Positions 50,747-64,000 of a DNA stretch of 64,000 nt are shown here, piece after piece (position 1 is the stretch's first letter; each line of letters opens with the position of its first letter). The DNA is from Hydractinia symbiolongicarpus (taxonomy: Eukaryota > Cnidaria > Hydrozoa > Anthoathecata > Hydractiniidae). The notes under the pieces are model-generated. The model worked only from the letters and a program-made list of their open reading frames with translations. It searched no databases and was not told the origin of the DNA. Location: contig NC_079884.1 of NCBI RefSeq assembly GCF_029227915.1, positions 17,546,001-17,610,000 of the forward strand, written 5' to 3'. A program made the translations under genes and the position numbers.

Positions 50747-52097
50747 GAAGTGTCGGCATAATACTTGAAACGGTTGATAGATTGGAAGAAAGCAAAATGA
50801 CGAGGATGCGATAAACTTTATGCGGGTGATTAATGCGGGTGAATATCCTCGCACAAAAATTTCCCTGAATGGATGGATTACAACACTTTACTAATGGCAG
50901 TTGTTATAAGAGAAAATTCTAAAAAGATTCAAAAAATCATTTTAACGAAAAGAATCTGCAAATCTGAAAACACATGCTTTTTATTAGTTTAAATAATCTT
51001 TCCTTTTTCCACAATACCTTATGCAATCGTGGACAAAATTAACGAAACTAACGAAGGTTTTTTGCGCACACATGGGTCAGATAGAGAGCAATTAAAATTT
51101 GTTAGTTTTCTTTTGCCATTTAGAGAATGGCCTGACAAGGGTAAATTACCCGAGTCTGGGATGTGTGGAGAGTGGTCGTACCAGTGGATGACTCTCACTG
51201 GTACTCTGCCGCGGGGACAGGATAGAAATCGAAGTCGTGATATATATTATAAAAAATGAGCGCCTCCAAGGTAGGACGGCTGTGGACCATCGGGTTAACT
51301 CCTAGTTGGAGTTCTTAAACCCGGAAATTCGATTAGAACAGCCCAAGATGGACTGAGTGATCGCTTCTCAGACCAAGTGTGTGATCTTAGCCATTTGGCC
51401 GCCGAGAATGATATCGCTGACGTCAGCACCCATTACCAGGTACCGACTCTAATATAACAACAACCAATGTAATCACTTGTGGCGGCTAAATTTGCAATTA
51501 GAAGTCTTGTATCGTTATATTTTCTCCATGATGGTCGTTTAACCACATACTACTAATTTTTGGCGCTGCTTATTTTCTTGAGCTCCGCAGTTGTAATTTG
51601 TTACCTAACGCTGTATACCTTATCGGCCCTTTATACGTCAGCCTAGCAACTTAGTTGTTTTTTCCAAAAAAATCGCTTACCTATTTTCCCAGAAATATCA
51701 AAGTAAAAAGAAATTTTACAAACAACAGTTCTCGATATTCTGAAAAGGATTCTCGCAAATGTGTGCTTTTCTGAAACCAGCGAGAACGAGATGACAGATA
51801 AATTTATTTTGAGCAGCAGGTTGGAGAAATACGGCAGCAGGAAGAATAAGATGAAGCAGACGAAGAACGTTTATTGATGTCGAGCCGGACGATTAGAAGA
51901 ATGGTTATCAGGGCTAAAAAGCAATACACCTTTAATGAGATATAAAAGGCAGCAGCAGGCAAAAATTCCTGGGTGGAGCAGTATTAGAATAGCTCGTTTG
52001 AATATGGTGTTCGCTAGCCCGCGCAAGACATTCGAACAAAGTTTTTTTTCCAATAGATTCCTTGACTTTTAAAAGGAAACTTTGAAACAAGTTCATA
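50747..52097. other. Intergenic stretch after PPIL1
   Basis: No gene. 51150-51460 is GC-richer and structured: GTACCAGTG and CACTGGTAC pair across 51178-51204, and 51361-51412 resembles the U2 snRNA 5' end on the minus strand. It may be a degenerate short repeat. Confidence 0.4.
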
Positions 52098-52433
52098 CAG
52101 GGTTCCCACACCTTCTCATAACTCCTCAATTCTCCTAAAATGTCCTCAATTTTTTTGAAATTTAGGTTTAAATTTCATTTATATATGCTGCTAGTTTTTA
52201 TATTATTTATTTTAAATCACCACAACCTGTGGTTGTTGTGGCCTGCGCAAACAATACTTTTTTTCTTGTGTTTGTATTTGAAGCAAAGTTTGTTAGTTAT
52301 CTTTTTAGTTATCTTAGTTTTTTCTTCCTAAATCTCCTCAATTTTGTTAACAAAAGCTCCTCAAAAATTACAAAAATCTTCTCAAAAGTCCTCAAATCTC
52401 AAATTTTGTTTTAAAGAAAGGGTGAGAACCCTG
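52098..52433. mobile_element. hAT-like MITE, 336 bp
   Basis: Ends CAGGGTTCCCACACCTT and complement of CAGGGTTCTCACCCTTT; CAGGG termini are usual for hAT elements. The 8-bp target duplication is not clear (flanks TTCATA and TTATAC are only similar). Confidence 0.6.
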
Positions 52434-52527
52434 TTATACGCGTTTACATTTTTCCTGAGTAGTTGAATTTAAGCAGTTATGTACAGTCCAACGTAAATAA
52501 TGCACGCGTATCAAATAAGTAAGTTAA

Positions 52528-53268
52528 CCCTGTTCGGTCCGGGGGGGGCGGATTCCGCCCCCCCTGACGGTTTTTTTTTAATAACTCCTGATTGCTTTGT
52601 TATATGGCTATGATGCTTACTGAGTTTCAACATTTATCTATTAGACACCTGCATGCTAATTTTTTAGGTCCCATACCCTTCAGAGGCTTTGATATTGGCC
52701 ATTACTCGAAACTACCCCTAAAAATCTCTATGAAATCCTTATAATGGGGAAAATATAATAACTCCTGTTAGGATTATCCTTAGAACTTGAAACTTGCAAC
52801 ACAACTTTGTTTCATCAAGAAGAATCATTTTGAATAATTTGAACACGTGACTAATCCGATTTCCCGATTTTGTCGGATTTTACCCGAAAATCGGAAAAAA
52901 ACGGATTTTCGGGAATTTTTTGGCAATTTTTCATCCGATTCATGTAAAAACCGGAAGATATGTTAAATAGCTTTTATTTAGCTTTTAGAAACTTCAAACA
53001 GAATGTAAAAATTCGCTCTAGAACAAAAGTAATTATATTTTAAGCAGATAGTGGCATTTTTAACAAATTTCAAGCTTTTGATGACGTCACAGAAAATGTG
53101 CTGACGCAAGCAAATTTTTTTTGGCGCCATTTTGTTCCTTTTATGACGTACTATAAGTGTGCCAAGTTTGATTCAATTTGAACAACCCTATGAAAAGTTA
53201 TTGAGGGGGGGCGGAATCCGCCCCCCCCCCGGTCATAGTATGTTCGAAAAACCCCGGACCGAATAGGG
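52528..53268. mobile_element. Non-autonomous piggyBac-like element, 741 bp
   Basis: TTAA on both sides (52524-52527 and 53269-53272). Ends CCCTGTTCGGTCCGGGG and complement of CCCTATTCGGTCCGGGG, followed by GGCGGATTCCGCC on both sides. It matches the ends of the transposase-bearing copy at 18809-21287, so that enzyme may have moved it. Confidence 0.88.
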
Positions 53269-53492
53269 TTAAGGTTACTGTAAAGGAAACAATTTTTTTT
53301 TTAGGTTTCTTCAAAAAATTCTTGACATATAGAAAAAAAAAATTTCTTTCGAATGACATATTTTATATTCCATGAAATTCAGAAGTGTTATATCCTTCAC
53401 ACCTTCGAGAAAATATGTGCAAAATGAGTTGAGCATATTATTTGTAAACATTATGCATGATATGGAACTCCCGTATAATTATATGCATAATT
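53269..53492. other. Gap between two mobile elements
   Basis: AT-rich sequence with nothing recognisable. Confidence 0.5.
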
Positions 53493-55840
53493 GCCGCCCC
53501 ATAAGGGGCGGTTCTTAGTCCGCCAGGCGTGAATGAAAAGATTTTTTTGCTGAGCGAAATCTTGCGTTTCGTGCTGTGCTACTTGATTTCGTGTAAACAA
53601 ACTACTTAAGTAGTACAGCTTCGAAGTAGCACAAACTTTAAAATAAACGAATAGAACCTAAGAAAAATTAATTGTGAAGCTGTACTTAAAAGCCAGGTTT
53701 CTGACATCAAACTGTCATGGCGGCGACCAATAGATTTGAGTGAGTATCACTGTGTAACTGGCAATGCGATGATGACAGTGATCTGGAAGAATCTTTTAAT
53801 GATGACAACCTTATACATTCTTGCATTACATAGCTGTGAAAAATACTTTGTTGATAATGTTGATAGCTAGCTAGATCAATTTCCATGATGGTGGACTCAT
53901 CATTTGCATACTGCTTAAAAAGCCTACACCCTGGAATTAGCTAGCTATATGTCTATGTAATGTAAGTAACTGCAGCATTATAATTGTTTTTCTTTATGTA
54001 AAGTTCTGTAAAGTAGTCACCCCTGAAATTCAGCTGTGCAAAAAGAGTGTGTAAGTTTGGATTTGGGAAAGAGAGAACACTCGCATTTTTCCAAACGTCC
54101 AATTGACGTTCGGCTAAACTTCAGAAAATGTACACAAAAAAATTCAATCAAATATAAACTGCAACACAGTTACACACTTACTCACTGAGTCCACTTGGAA
54201 ATTCTCATTCTTTGTGTGTAGCTAGAATTGCGTATTTGCAGCTTCGTTATGATAACCAAGATTTTTCTGCACAAATTCTACAGTTGCTCCTGGCGTTCTT
54301 CACGAAACCGACCACCCACCCACCATGACAAACATCCATGTAGCTTTGTAGCAACAAAGGTTTATGAGCTCGTTCACATAAACTAATGTAGCTAGCATGC
54401 TCAAAGAAGAAGGAGGCGGAGAGGTAGTCTAAAAGCGTATCAAAGTGTACAAGGGGAAGGGGTCTTCAAAGGGCTTACATATCTATATACGCTTTAAAAA
54501 TTATTGCGGTTTTTTTAGGTATCTTTTCTGCAAAAAAAATGCCTGGTTATTTCAACTTTAACACCTTAGACCTGCCACAGTTACCAATTGTCCTTTTAAC
54601 AAGTAACGTGTTATAATTAATAGTCATTAAGTTGATTTTTCAAAGAGGGGTGATCTGTAACTCGCGAAAGGGGTAAGTCGAAAGCCAAGCATACAATGGA
54701 GTATAAGATTTGTAGTATGTACGCATTTTTGAATAGACCCATTATATAGTTGTTGACAAGTGATTTTTGTCTGTTTTACCCACATGTGACTGGTTAATCC
54801 TTAAACTATAACTTCATTTTTGGATTGCTTATTTGATCAATTATATATTTTTTTAGAATCAAAAGAAGGATAAATTTAATGGAGATCCTAACTCGAAATA
54901 TAAAGGACGTACTTGTAAATGAATAAAGGAAAAGTCCTTCTGATACGTTACAACCAGTAAACCACAATGTTTTTTAGCTTAAAGTTGCAGAAAAACTTGC
55001 CACCATGAACATGAACTGATGCATATATCTATAGATTTTGTTTTTGCAGATTTTATAGATTATGCCTTTCAATTTTTTAACCTATAAATTTGATTTAAAA
55101 ATAATAATGCTGCAGGTCTATAGTAGACCTGGAGTTTTAATATTTTTAAAGTAATCGTTGGCCTGATTTTTTTTTATATTTTTATTTTGTATAATATATA
55201 CTTTTACATTTTTTATGCGTGTGTCTGAACAAAGTGTTATTTTGTCCTAAAATCTTATTTTTTGATTGGGATTTTTTAATTTCTTTTTTAAATGAATATT
55301 TGTAAAGTTTTATTTTAAATGCTTCACAGACTGCATTTGAAACATTTTGACAGTATCAATTGTGCATGAAAACAGTATAAATATAATCCAATTTATAGTG
55401 AGGTAGAACGTAGCAAAAAATTCAGCCGTATCACTGTATATAATACTGTGCGAAATAATTCTTTAAAAAACTTAACTGGAAATATTTTCTTATTCTTTCC
55501 GGATCTTAATAGTTATAGACTGTTTGCTGCTCTTGAAAAAATCCACTAGAAACAAAATCAAATGTGCATGTAACTTCCAGATTTAAACCTAGCATGCAGA
55601 GTTAGAATGTGCACACGTGATAAGATAAAACGCACTGATTATCCTTTCATTGTGCACTTCGCCTGTTGGTGCAACCTCAACCCCAGGGTTTATAAAAAGA
55701 GAACGAGCCCTGGGGTCAAGGTTGGTGTTGGGGCTAATCATCGCTTTGGAAAATAAGGGGTGGCATATGCATCAGCTTTGAAAGAACAACTGTGGTATCA
55801 TGGTAAACAAGGGCGGCAAGTAGTTGCAACTATATACTAG
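53493..55840 (+). mobile_element. Repeat X copy B, uninterrupted
   Basis: A 2.35-kb non-coding repeat, collinear with 12247-13805 plus 34231-35451. It starts GCCGCCCCATAAGGGG and ends ACTATATACTAG, followed by T as in copy A. It lacks Polinton E2 and the MITE at 35038-35415, giving the pre-insertion state. A hairpin at about 55675-55722 (GACCCCAGGG/CCCTGGGGTC) is kept in both copies. No transposase. Confidence 0.75.
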
Positions 55841-57696
<1,856 letters not shown>

Positions 57697-57959
57697 GTTT
57701 GGTATAACAGCTTTTTAACCTAGCCAGTATTATTCATTTTTATGTCAAAGTTGTGTCTATGTAGCTCTCCTTAGCTACCTCTGGATAAAAAGTAAAAGAA
57801 GCCAATTGCATTGTTTGGCTCCAACACAATTCTTAATTTTTATGCTAAATAAATGCAGTTAGGCAGCTATCACTTTTATTACTGTTATGAAAACTTATGC
57901 TGCAAAATAAAATTGCGGAGTATTTTTTTAACTGAACAGGATATTGGCAGGCAGTTTCC

Positions 57960-58840
57960 TGACTTTTTTTCAACCGAAGTTGCGATAAAGTTTCTTTAAA
58001 AATGGTGTTACGCCAATATACGTTTGTGCGACACGGTTTACCTGTATTAAAGCGCTCAGTCCAGTGTTAATAACAGCTGTTTCCTGTGTTTCTGTTTAAC
58101 CGAATTTGTAATAACGTTTTTTTCAGAAAAGGCTATTACGCCTATATGGATATGTCACATTATTGTTTACCTGTACTAAGCACTCAGCTTGGAGTAACCT
58201 TTTTTTTCAAATTTCACTGGAAACATTTTCCGAAAAATAATAAAGGTTGGCCAACTGTTTATGCTATGATGGGGTAAGAACGAATAACAATATGTGTTTT
58301 TATTTCATCTTAAAATGTGCAATTTTTGGGAAAAAAACACCATGAATTGTGTTCACTTTACCTAATTTACTACATACTATATACCTGTACTTAAGTGTTT
58401 TACCTGAATGTGTGGCACAGTTGACGGTTCTTATTAATCACTCATTCTGGTGTTTAACGCAGGGTAACACAGTTACTTGTGGCTTAACCCGGCGTTTTAA
58501 GAGAGTGTCCTGTGTCATAATCAATTTGTTAACGTTTATTGCAACTTAATCTGCAAAAAAACATAATATTGACTATTTTTTTATTGCTATGACGGGGTAA
58601 CAACGGGTTGTAAACTGTGCTAAAAGGGTATTAAGCATAAACACATGTGCAACACGGTTTACCTGTACTAACTGCTCAGTCCAGTGTTTCGGTTAAACCG
58701 AAGTGGCGATAAAATTTTTTTGGAAAAAGGTGTTGTACCTACATATATGCGCAACATTGTGTACCTGTACTAAGCACGCTGCTCGTAGTAACCTTCATTT
58801 TTAAACTTTCACCGACATTTGTATACCTGTACTAGTCTTA
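57960..58840. repeat. Degenerate tandem repeat
   Basis: Motifs such as TTTACCTGTACTAA.C.CTCAGTCCAGTGTT, TTAACCGAA..TGCGATAA and GGTGTTACGCC recur in the same order at least four times, with units of about 110-200 bp and strong divergence. Confidence 0.6.
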
Positions 58841-61115
58841 CATTTTTCCACCATTTATTTTAAGCAAAGTCTAATTTTTGTAAGGTGCCAAGTTAACATG
58901 CAACTTTTAATTAGTTCTACTTTTTTAATCCTGTCTTCAGTTGCTGGACAATCCATGATAATAACACGAGGAATCTTCTGCCATATACGAATAGTTTCAA
59001 AGTTTATGTTTGACGCTGAGCAAATTCTAATCAAAGCAAGCCAGTTTGTCATGCTTTGCAAACTTTTTCTGCAATTGGAGCGTCGAAGTAGGTGAACAAA
59101 GAATATTGTTCCGTTACAAAATCTATTTCATCTGACAGGATACTGGTAACAAAGTTATTTGTTGCAAGCCTGCTATAGGTAACCAACCTGGTTTTGGGTT
59201 TCCATGCATACAAAAGATTCTGCTGTAAAATGTCAACGCCTTTATTTCCAGTTCAGAAATTAACTCTACAACTCTATGCCATCCACCTTGCGGTCAAATA
59301 CAAAACCATTAAAGTTCATTTTGCTAGAGTCCAATAGGAGAGCGTTATTAATGGTCTAATACAGCGTAAATCATGAATAGACTAACATACACTACGAGCG
59401 TTAACACAGTACTTTTTATTTCTTGAGCAGCGTAAAACATGGCCTAAGTGGCGTTACACCAAATGGGCCGATAGGGTACTAGCATGTCAAATTTTACTTT
59501 TGTCATGAACAAGTTCGTTTTCGCTAAAATACCGTGACGTGGATTTAATTTGACTAATGGGTTAAATTAGATTTCTGACGTGGATCAAATTTGTCGAATC
59601 AAAACATTTTGCTAAATTAAGCCGGGTTCGATTTGGTGTAAAATAGAGTTGGACCAGCTAGCATATCGTTTCTTAAGACATTTAAATTGTTTTATAACGA
59701 AGCTACATCCGTAACATCAAGACAGGGTTGTGACGAGTGTCCCATGCTGTTCTTTTTAAAAAGTAGCAACTAATAACAAGCGAAACTTGATTTAAAACAT
59801 GGACTTAAGACCGGCTGTCAAGTTCATTAAAAAGGCAAAATGCCCTGGGAACGAGGTTACAGAAAAACTAAGAATCCAATTCTTAGAAAAATTTGAAAAT
59901 CGGCATTTTCGAACCTTTTCAACTCATTTTGCCAACGAATCCGCCATTATTAGGCCGGAAAAAAATTCTCTAAAAACTGACTTTGTCACATAATGGGTCA
60001 ATTGTTCTCTATCGTTGTGCAAATAAAAACAGAAAAAAATAATGAATAAATTCTGAGAAAAACTGGTAATGAACAGATGGACCCATGGACACATCTGATG
60101 TTATGTTACCTCACCTGTACCAGGTAGGTTCAAAAAGTAATTGCAAATGATCTTCATTTGCTTTTTTTACTCACTTTTATTAATAACTAGTCATTTATTA
60201 ATAACTAGGCATGATAACAATAGCAATGGAAAAGAAGTGTCGTTGGAATTTTAATGACGTCAGCAATCCGTCCTTAAAAAGTTTTTTAGAAAATTGTTTT
60301 CACGCTGCCTCTATTGTGTAGAGCTTAAAGCGCTGATTAATAAAATGTATATCATGTGCTCTTGATGAACGGTTAATGATATAAAAGGGTTTAAAAGTTT
60401 TGCTGACGTTTTTCTCGTATTTCTCATTATCACGATCGTTCAATAACTTAATGATGTCAGCATAACCAACAGCAGTAATTTCTTTAGAAATGCTTTATAT
60501 ATACCAGGATTTGTTGTCAGAGCTTTGTTGTTTCAGGACCAGAATTTTCTATTTTGCAGACCATGTACATGGCATCATTACTGGTACTCGTAAGGCTATT
60601 TTCCAAAAAAATTTTGACCCGTATTGATGTCGCGATTAAAAAGTAACGAGAATAAACAAAATGGCATACTTAGTGAAAACAAACTTGTACCAAAGACTAT
60701 TTTAGTGCAATTCTTGTCATATAAAAATTGTCTGGTGCAGGGGTGTATACTCAATGTGTGTTACTAACACAGATTATAATAATGAACTAACCAATAATTA
60801 AAACAGCAAATAAGTATACAAAAAACTGGATTTGTCCACGAAATTATACTAAGACACATAGCTTTGCAAAATTTCAGATGTCATCTACACGAGTGCATAA
60901 AAATATGAAAATATATGGCCACAGTCACATTTTTAGATTAAATTCGACAAAAAGAGGGAAAAGCCTTATTCCTCAATTGTTATCGTTTTAAACATCAATA
61001 ATAATATGGCTGTTGCAGATCAACTATAAAAATAACCTGCATAAGTTGCCCAATTTATTTATTATGTAGATCGCTTTTTGTCTATAGATTTTTTTATAGT
61101 TAGGTCTCGTGTAGG
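58841..61115. other. Intergenic stretch, no gene seen
   Basis: AT-rich. The ORF at 59799-59993 (64 residues) has no recognisable domain and no visible splice partners. The stretch includes the 3' flank of the ammonium transporter gene. Confidence 0.5.
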
Positions 61116-64000
61116 CTAGTATTTTGAATTTTTCCATTGCTGTTCATTCCTATAATCTAAAGAGATTGGCTGTTGACTATGCCTCGACACACCGCGATGC
61201 GGATTATCGTAACCATTTGAGTAACCTTTGTTATCTCTTGATGGCAGCAAATCATCGACTCCCTGATCGTATTGATCTTGTGTGTATTGTTCTCGGTCTG
61301 GATATGCAGGCTCGTGTTCATAAGCATCCAGTCCTCGTTGCACAGCTAAAAAAAGTGTCAAGATAATTTAAGTGAACTAAAAGCGATTTAGGGTCTGTTT
61401 TCTTGGCTTTACATGAATGAGCGGTACCATCTTTAAAATTTTTTCTAAAGAAAATTAAGTAAATGAATCGAGTCGTTTAAAAAACATTGCGCCTACCTTC
61501 TTGGTTACTGTATTTCGCAATCCGAGTCCATACAAACATGACCATCACGATAAAAACAGTTAAACCAGTCCATACAAACACAGCAACTCCACCCAACACA
61601 TGCCAGCCGAACTTTTGGAAGTTTTCTTTTGCTCCGTCGTATAAACAGCCATTTGTCTTGTCAAAAATTGGACCAGCAAGGACTGCCCACAATCCAGCTC
61701 CGAGATGAACTAAATAGCGAATATTAATTGAGGCCAAAAAGTATACGTGATCAAAGGAATCTTTTTTCGGCTTTTACCACACCGTTTTTTGTCCAAAAAG
61801 GTAGTTAGTTTTGTGTACTAACTAGGTTGTTCAATTTTCGGAAGATCAATTTTTCGTGAGGTCCCCAAAATGCTTTACACGAAGATTAATTTTTGCATTG
61901 CAGTAATGTCGAAACCGTTTTATTCTTTTTTGCAAATAATTATTTTAACGAATCTATTTTAATTTATTTTAGACCAATTTATTGAGATAAGGTAGCCTTT
62001 AATTGAACTTGCTCATATATATCATAAAGGCTGGCGATTGTATTCATTAGCCAGAGAAAAAAAATCTCTTTTTTTGCTTTTCCAAATGTTTTGCGAAGTT
62101 AATTTTAGCGAATAAGTTCTTTCTATTAATTTCGCAAGGATTTATCTTCGCAAAGTTGACCTTTCCTGGAATTTTTGCGAGATACATTTTCGCAAAATGG
62201 GTAAAATTATTCTTTGCGAAAATTAGTGAATTTAAAGTACATGTATGTACGCACAAAAAAGCTGCAAACAACACAGTATATTATTTATTTGTACTTCACT
62301 TCTTACTTCGTACTTTTTCGTACTTCCTATTCGTACAAATTTTGGCGAGCACTTAATTTAGCGATTTTAGTCCAAAATCGCTAAATTTAGTGCTCGACAA
62401 ATTTTTTTTTATCAATCGCTAAATTAAATGCTCGCCAATCTTTTTTCATCTTTCGCCAAGTTTAATACATGAAAATTAAACCCTTCTACAGACAATGTGA
62501 CAAAGAAAACTAGGCTAAATTCTACATGACCTCTTTTTGTTTTAATATCAAGCATGTTTTTTTATCTTTTCTATCCTTTAAAGGTTTTAAGATAAAATTT
62601 AAGCTACATAAAAAAGAAAATCTTCCCATTCATTTAGGTCAGAATTAAATGCACGCCAAATTTAAGACATTTTTGCCATCGCCAAATAGAATGCTCGCCA
62701 AAACAATCAATTTGGTCCATCGCCAAATTAGATGCTCGCCAATTTTTACGAATAAGGTATTATTTCCAAGAACAATTTATCTTAAATATGCATAAAACAG
62801 AATTAAGCCTTGAATAAGTTGTTATATTGAAAATACGTCTTTAACCCTCTTTATCTCAACGTCAAGACCACTTTGTGGCAAACAATCAAACTATTTACCA
62901 GCCACTGTATCCGTGGGATCGTCTACGTGACACAGCTGCAGCAAAGCACTCCATCCTACATATGCTAGTGCTGCAACAAGACCAACAACAAAGGCTCCAT
63001 ATGCATGATATCTTTCTGGCATACATGCAACGCCAACCTGTAACACAAAACCTCACAAAACTATACACGTGTATTGCGTGTAAGGCCAGTTCATCAGCAA
63101 TATACATTGCATGTATACTTCATTTAATAGTGTATTACAATAGCTTTCTGGTTTATATACTCTGAACACAAAGTAAGATAAAATCTAGAGCGGATCAAAA
63201 TTTTAACGTATTGATAGTATCTCTCATCAGTTCTTAAAGCAGCCATGAGCAAAGTTAACTTAATACACCTTTACAAAGACGGTAAAAAAAACAGAACATA
63301 CCACGCCAGCGATTGCGCCATTTAACAACGCCTTTGTGCTGGATGGATCGCCACAATAACCTGTTCTCTTCAACAAGTAAGCGGTAAATGCACCTGCCTG
63401 TGCGGCTAATATGTTATTGGTCAGAGCGATACCATCGGTCATGCCACCATTTTTCACAATTAACCCAACAAGGGCCAAGGATCCACCAGCTAATATTAAC
63501 TGTGCGCAAATAAAAAAAATGTAAACAGTAAACAAAAAATAATTATTCGGTGTAGTGCATGGTATGCTTGAAGTGTGTCCCGAAAGCTTTGCGTCTTCTA
63601 AAGACATACGTTTGTAGAAAGTGTGCTTTAAGGTCGATGTGGTAAAAAAATTCTACACAGGCAGTAAATTTAAAAAGTTCAACACAGCGGTAAATTTATA
63701 AACTTGGAAAGCCTTAGACTACCTTCGCACCCAAGAGAGAAATCAACGAACCAAAACAATACTACTGCGGCAATTTTATTGGATATTCTGTTAATTGTCC
63801 TTTTGTTGTGTTTGTTTGACTCAGAATGTTATCAAGATACTATTTAAGAATCTATTGTTTAACCACAGGTGAAATATTGTTGTCAGATATTGAATACTCA
63901 CTGGGATCAAGTTTCCACCAACTGGTTTGAAACCTTTTGCTTCTCTGTCTCGTCTCGGAGCAAGTAAAATGGTTCCCAACAGCGCAGCGCTCCCACCAAA
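61116..64000 (-). CDS. Ammonium transporter (Amt family), last five exons
   Basis: Exons on the minus strand: 64000 (window edge)-63902, 63499-63302, 63037-62899, 61709-61497, 61345-61116; all introns GT-AG with matching phases. The product moves ammonium across the membrane. Visible family features are hydrophobic helices (FGGSAALLGTILLAPR; NNILAAQAGAFTAYLLK; FVVGLVAALAYVGWSALL), HVDDPTDTVAVHLGAGLW spanning a splice site, where the second H is the conserved pore histidine, and the C-terminal GLDAYEHEPAYP motif of Amt regulatory tails. The last exon adds a polar 60-residue tail rich in Q, D, N and Y. The 5' exons lie beyond the window. Amt rather than Rh is chosen from the DDP...AVH and tail motifs. 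Confidence 0.92.
61710..62898. repeat. Ammonium-transporter intron with AATTTAGCGA repeats
   Basis: Recurring TTTCGCAAA and GCTAAATT(A/T)..TGCTCGCCAA motifs lie at 62090-62240 and 62340-62750. A near-perfect hairpin at 62346-62395 pairs CGAGCACT...GCGATTTT with its complement. It is probably a decayed foldback element. Confidence 0.5.

Noticed and set aside
50633-50854. Minus-strand 73-residue ORF
   Set aside because: Antisense shadow of the last PPIL1 exon.
51029-51259. 76-residue plus-strand ORF after PPIL1
   Set aside because: Overlaps the structured, possibly SINE-like segment and has no recognisable domain.
53493-55840. Repeat X as a Helitron (3' CTAG followed by T, nearby palindrome)
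   Set aside because: No 5' TC start, and the palindrome TAGTTGCAACTA is too short and badly placed; class left open.
59799-59993. 64-residue plus-strand ORF as a host exon
   Set aside because: No flanking splice pattern, no family resemblance and no neighbouring exon.

Overview
This is eukaryotic, AT-rich, repeat-laden animal DNA. It holds two spliced host genes and a large stack of transposable elements. The Polinton/Maverick, Penelope-like, piggyBac-like and LINE families present look cnidarian, probably hydrozoan; that assignment is from memory of such elements and was not tested.

Layout. 1-7185: the right part of a decayed Polinton (E1, minus strand: packaging ATPase, small membrane proteins, a zinc/HNH nuclease gene, protein-primed family B DNA polymerase, terminal repeat). 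7186-11589: a Penelope-like retroelement with a broken reverse transcriptase and two near-identical flanking direct repeats. 11590-12246: a second copy of the E1 terminus. 12247-35451: a 2.3-kb non-coding repeat ('X') split by a second Polinton (E2, 13806-34230). E2 keeps inverted terminal repeats, major capsid protein, candidate penton protein, integrase, ATPase and polymerase. E2 is itself interrupted by a piggyBac-like transposon (18809-21287) and a 5'-truncated LINE (30787-33590). An uninterrupted copy of X lies at 53493-55840 and shows what the empty site looks like.

Host genes. Eight short exons on the plus strand (35517-50746) make a complete cyclophilin of the PPIL1 type, 168 residues, with every splice phase consistent. 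Its 14-kb first intron is filled with LINE fragments, a tRNA-derived SINE, a piggyBac-like non-autonomous element and simple repeats. Repeat X ends 65 bp before its start codon. At the right edge (61116-64000, minus strand) are the last five exons of an Amt-type ammonium transporter. Between them lie a hAT-like and a piggyBac-like non-autonomous element, X copy B, a 667-bp TA microsatellite and a degenerate tandem repeat.

How the Polinton genes fit together. E2 carries the usual capsid plus DNA-replication kit. Its gene junctions show two repeated features: TAAATG at seven start codons, and a hairpin immediately or shortly after several stop codons. Most E1 and E2 replication genes carry stops or frameshifts, so neither copy can move by itself. 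Several capsid-side genes of E2 are still open.
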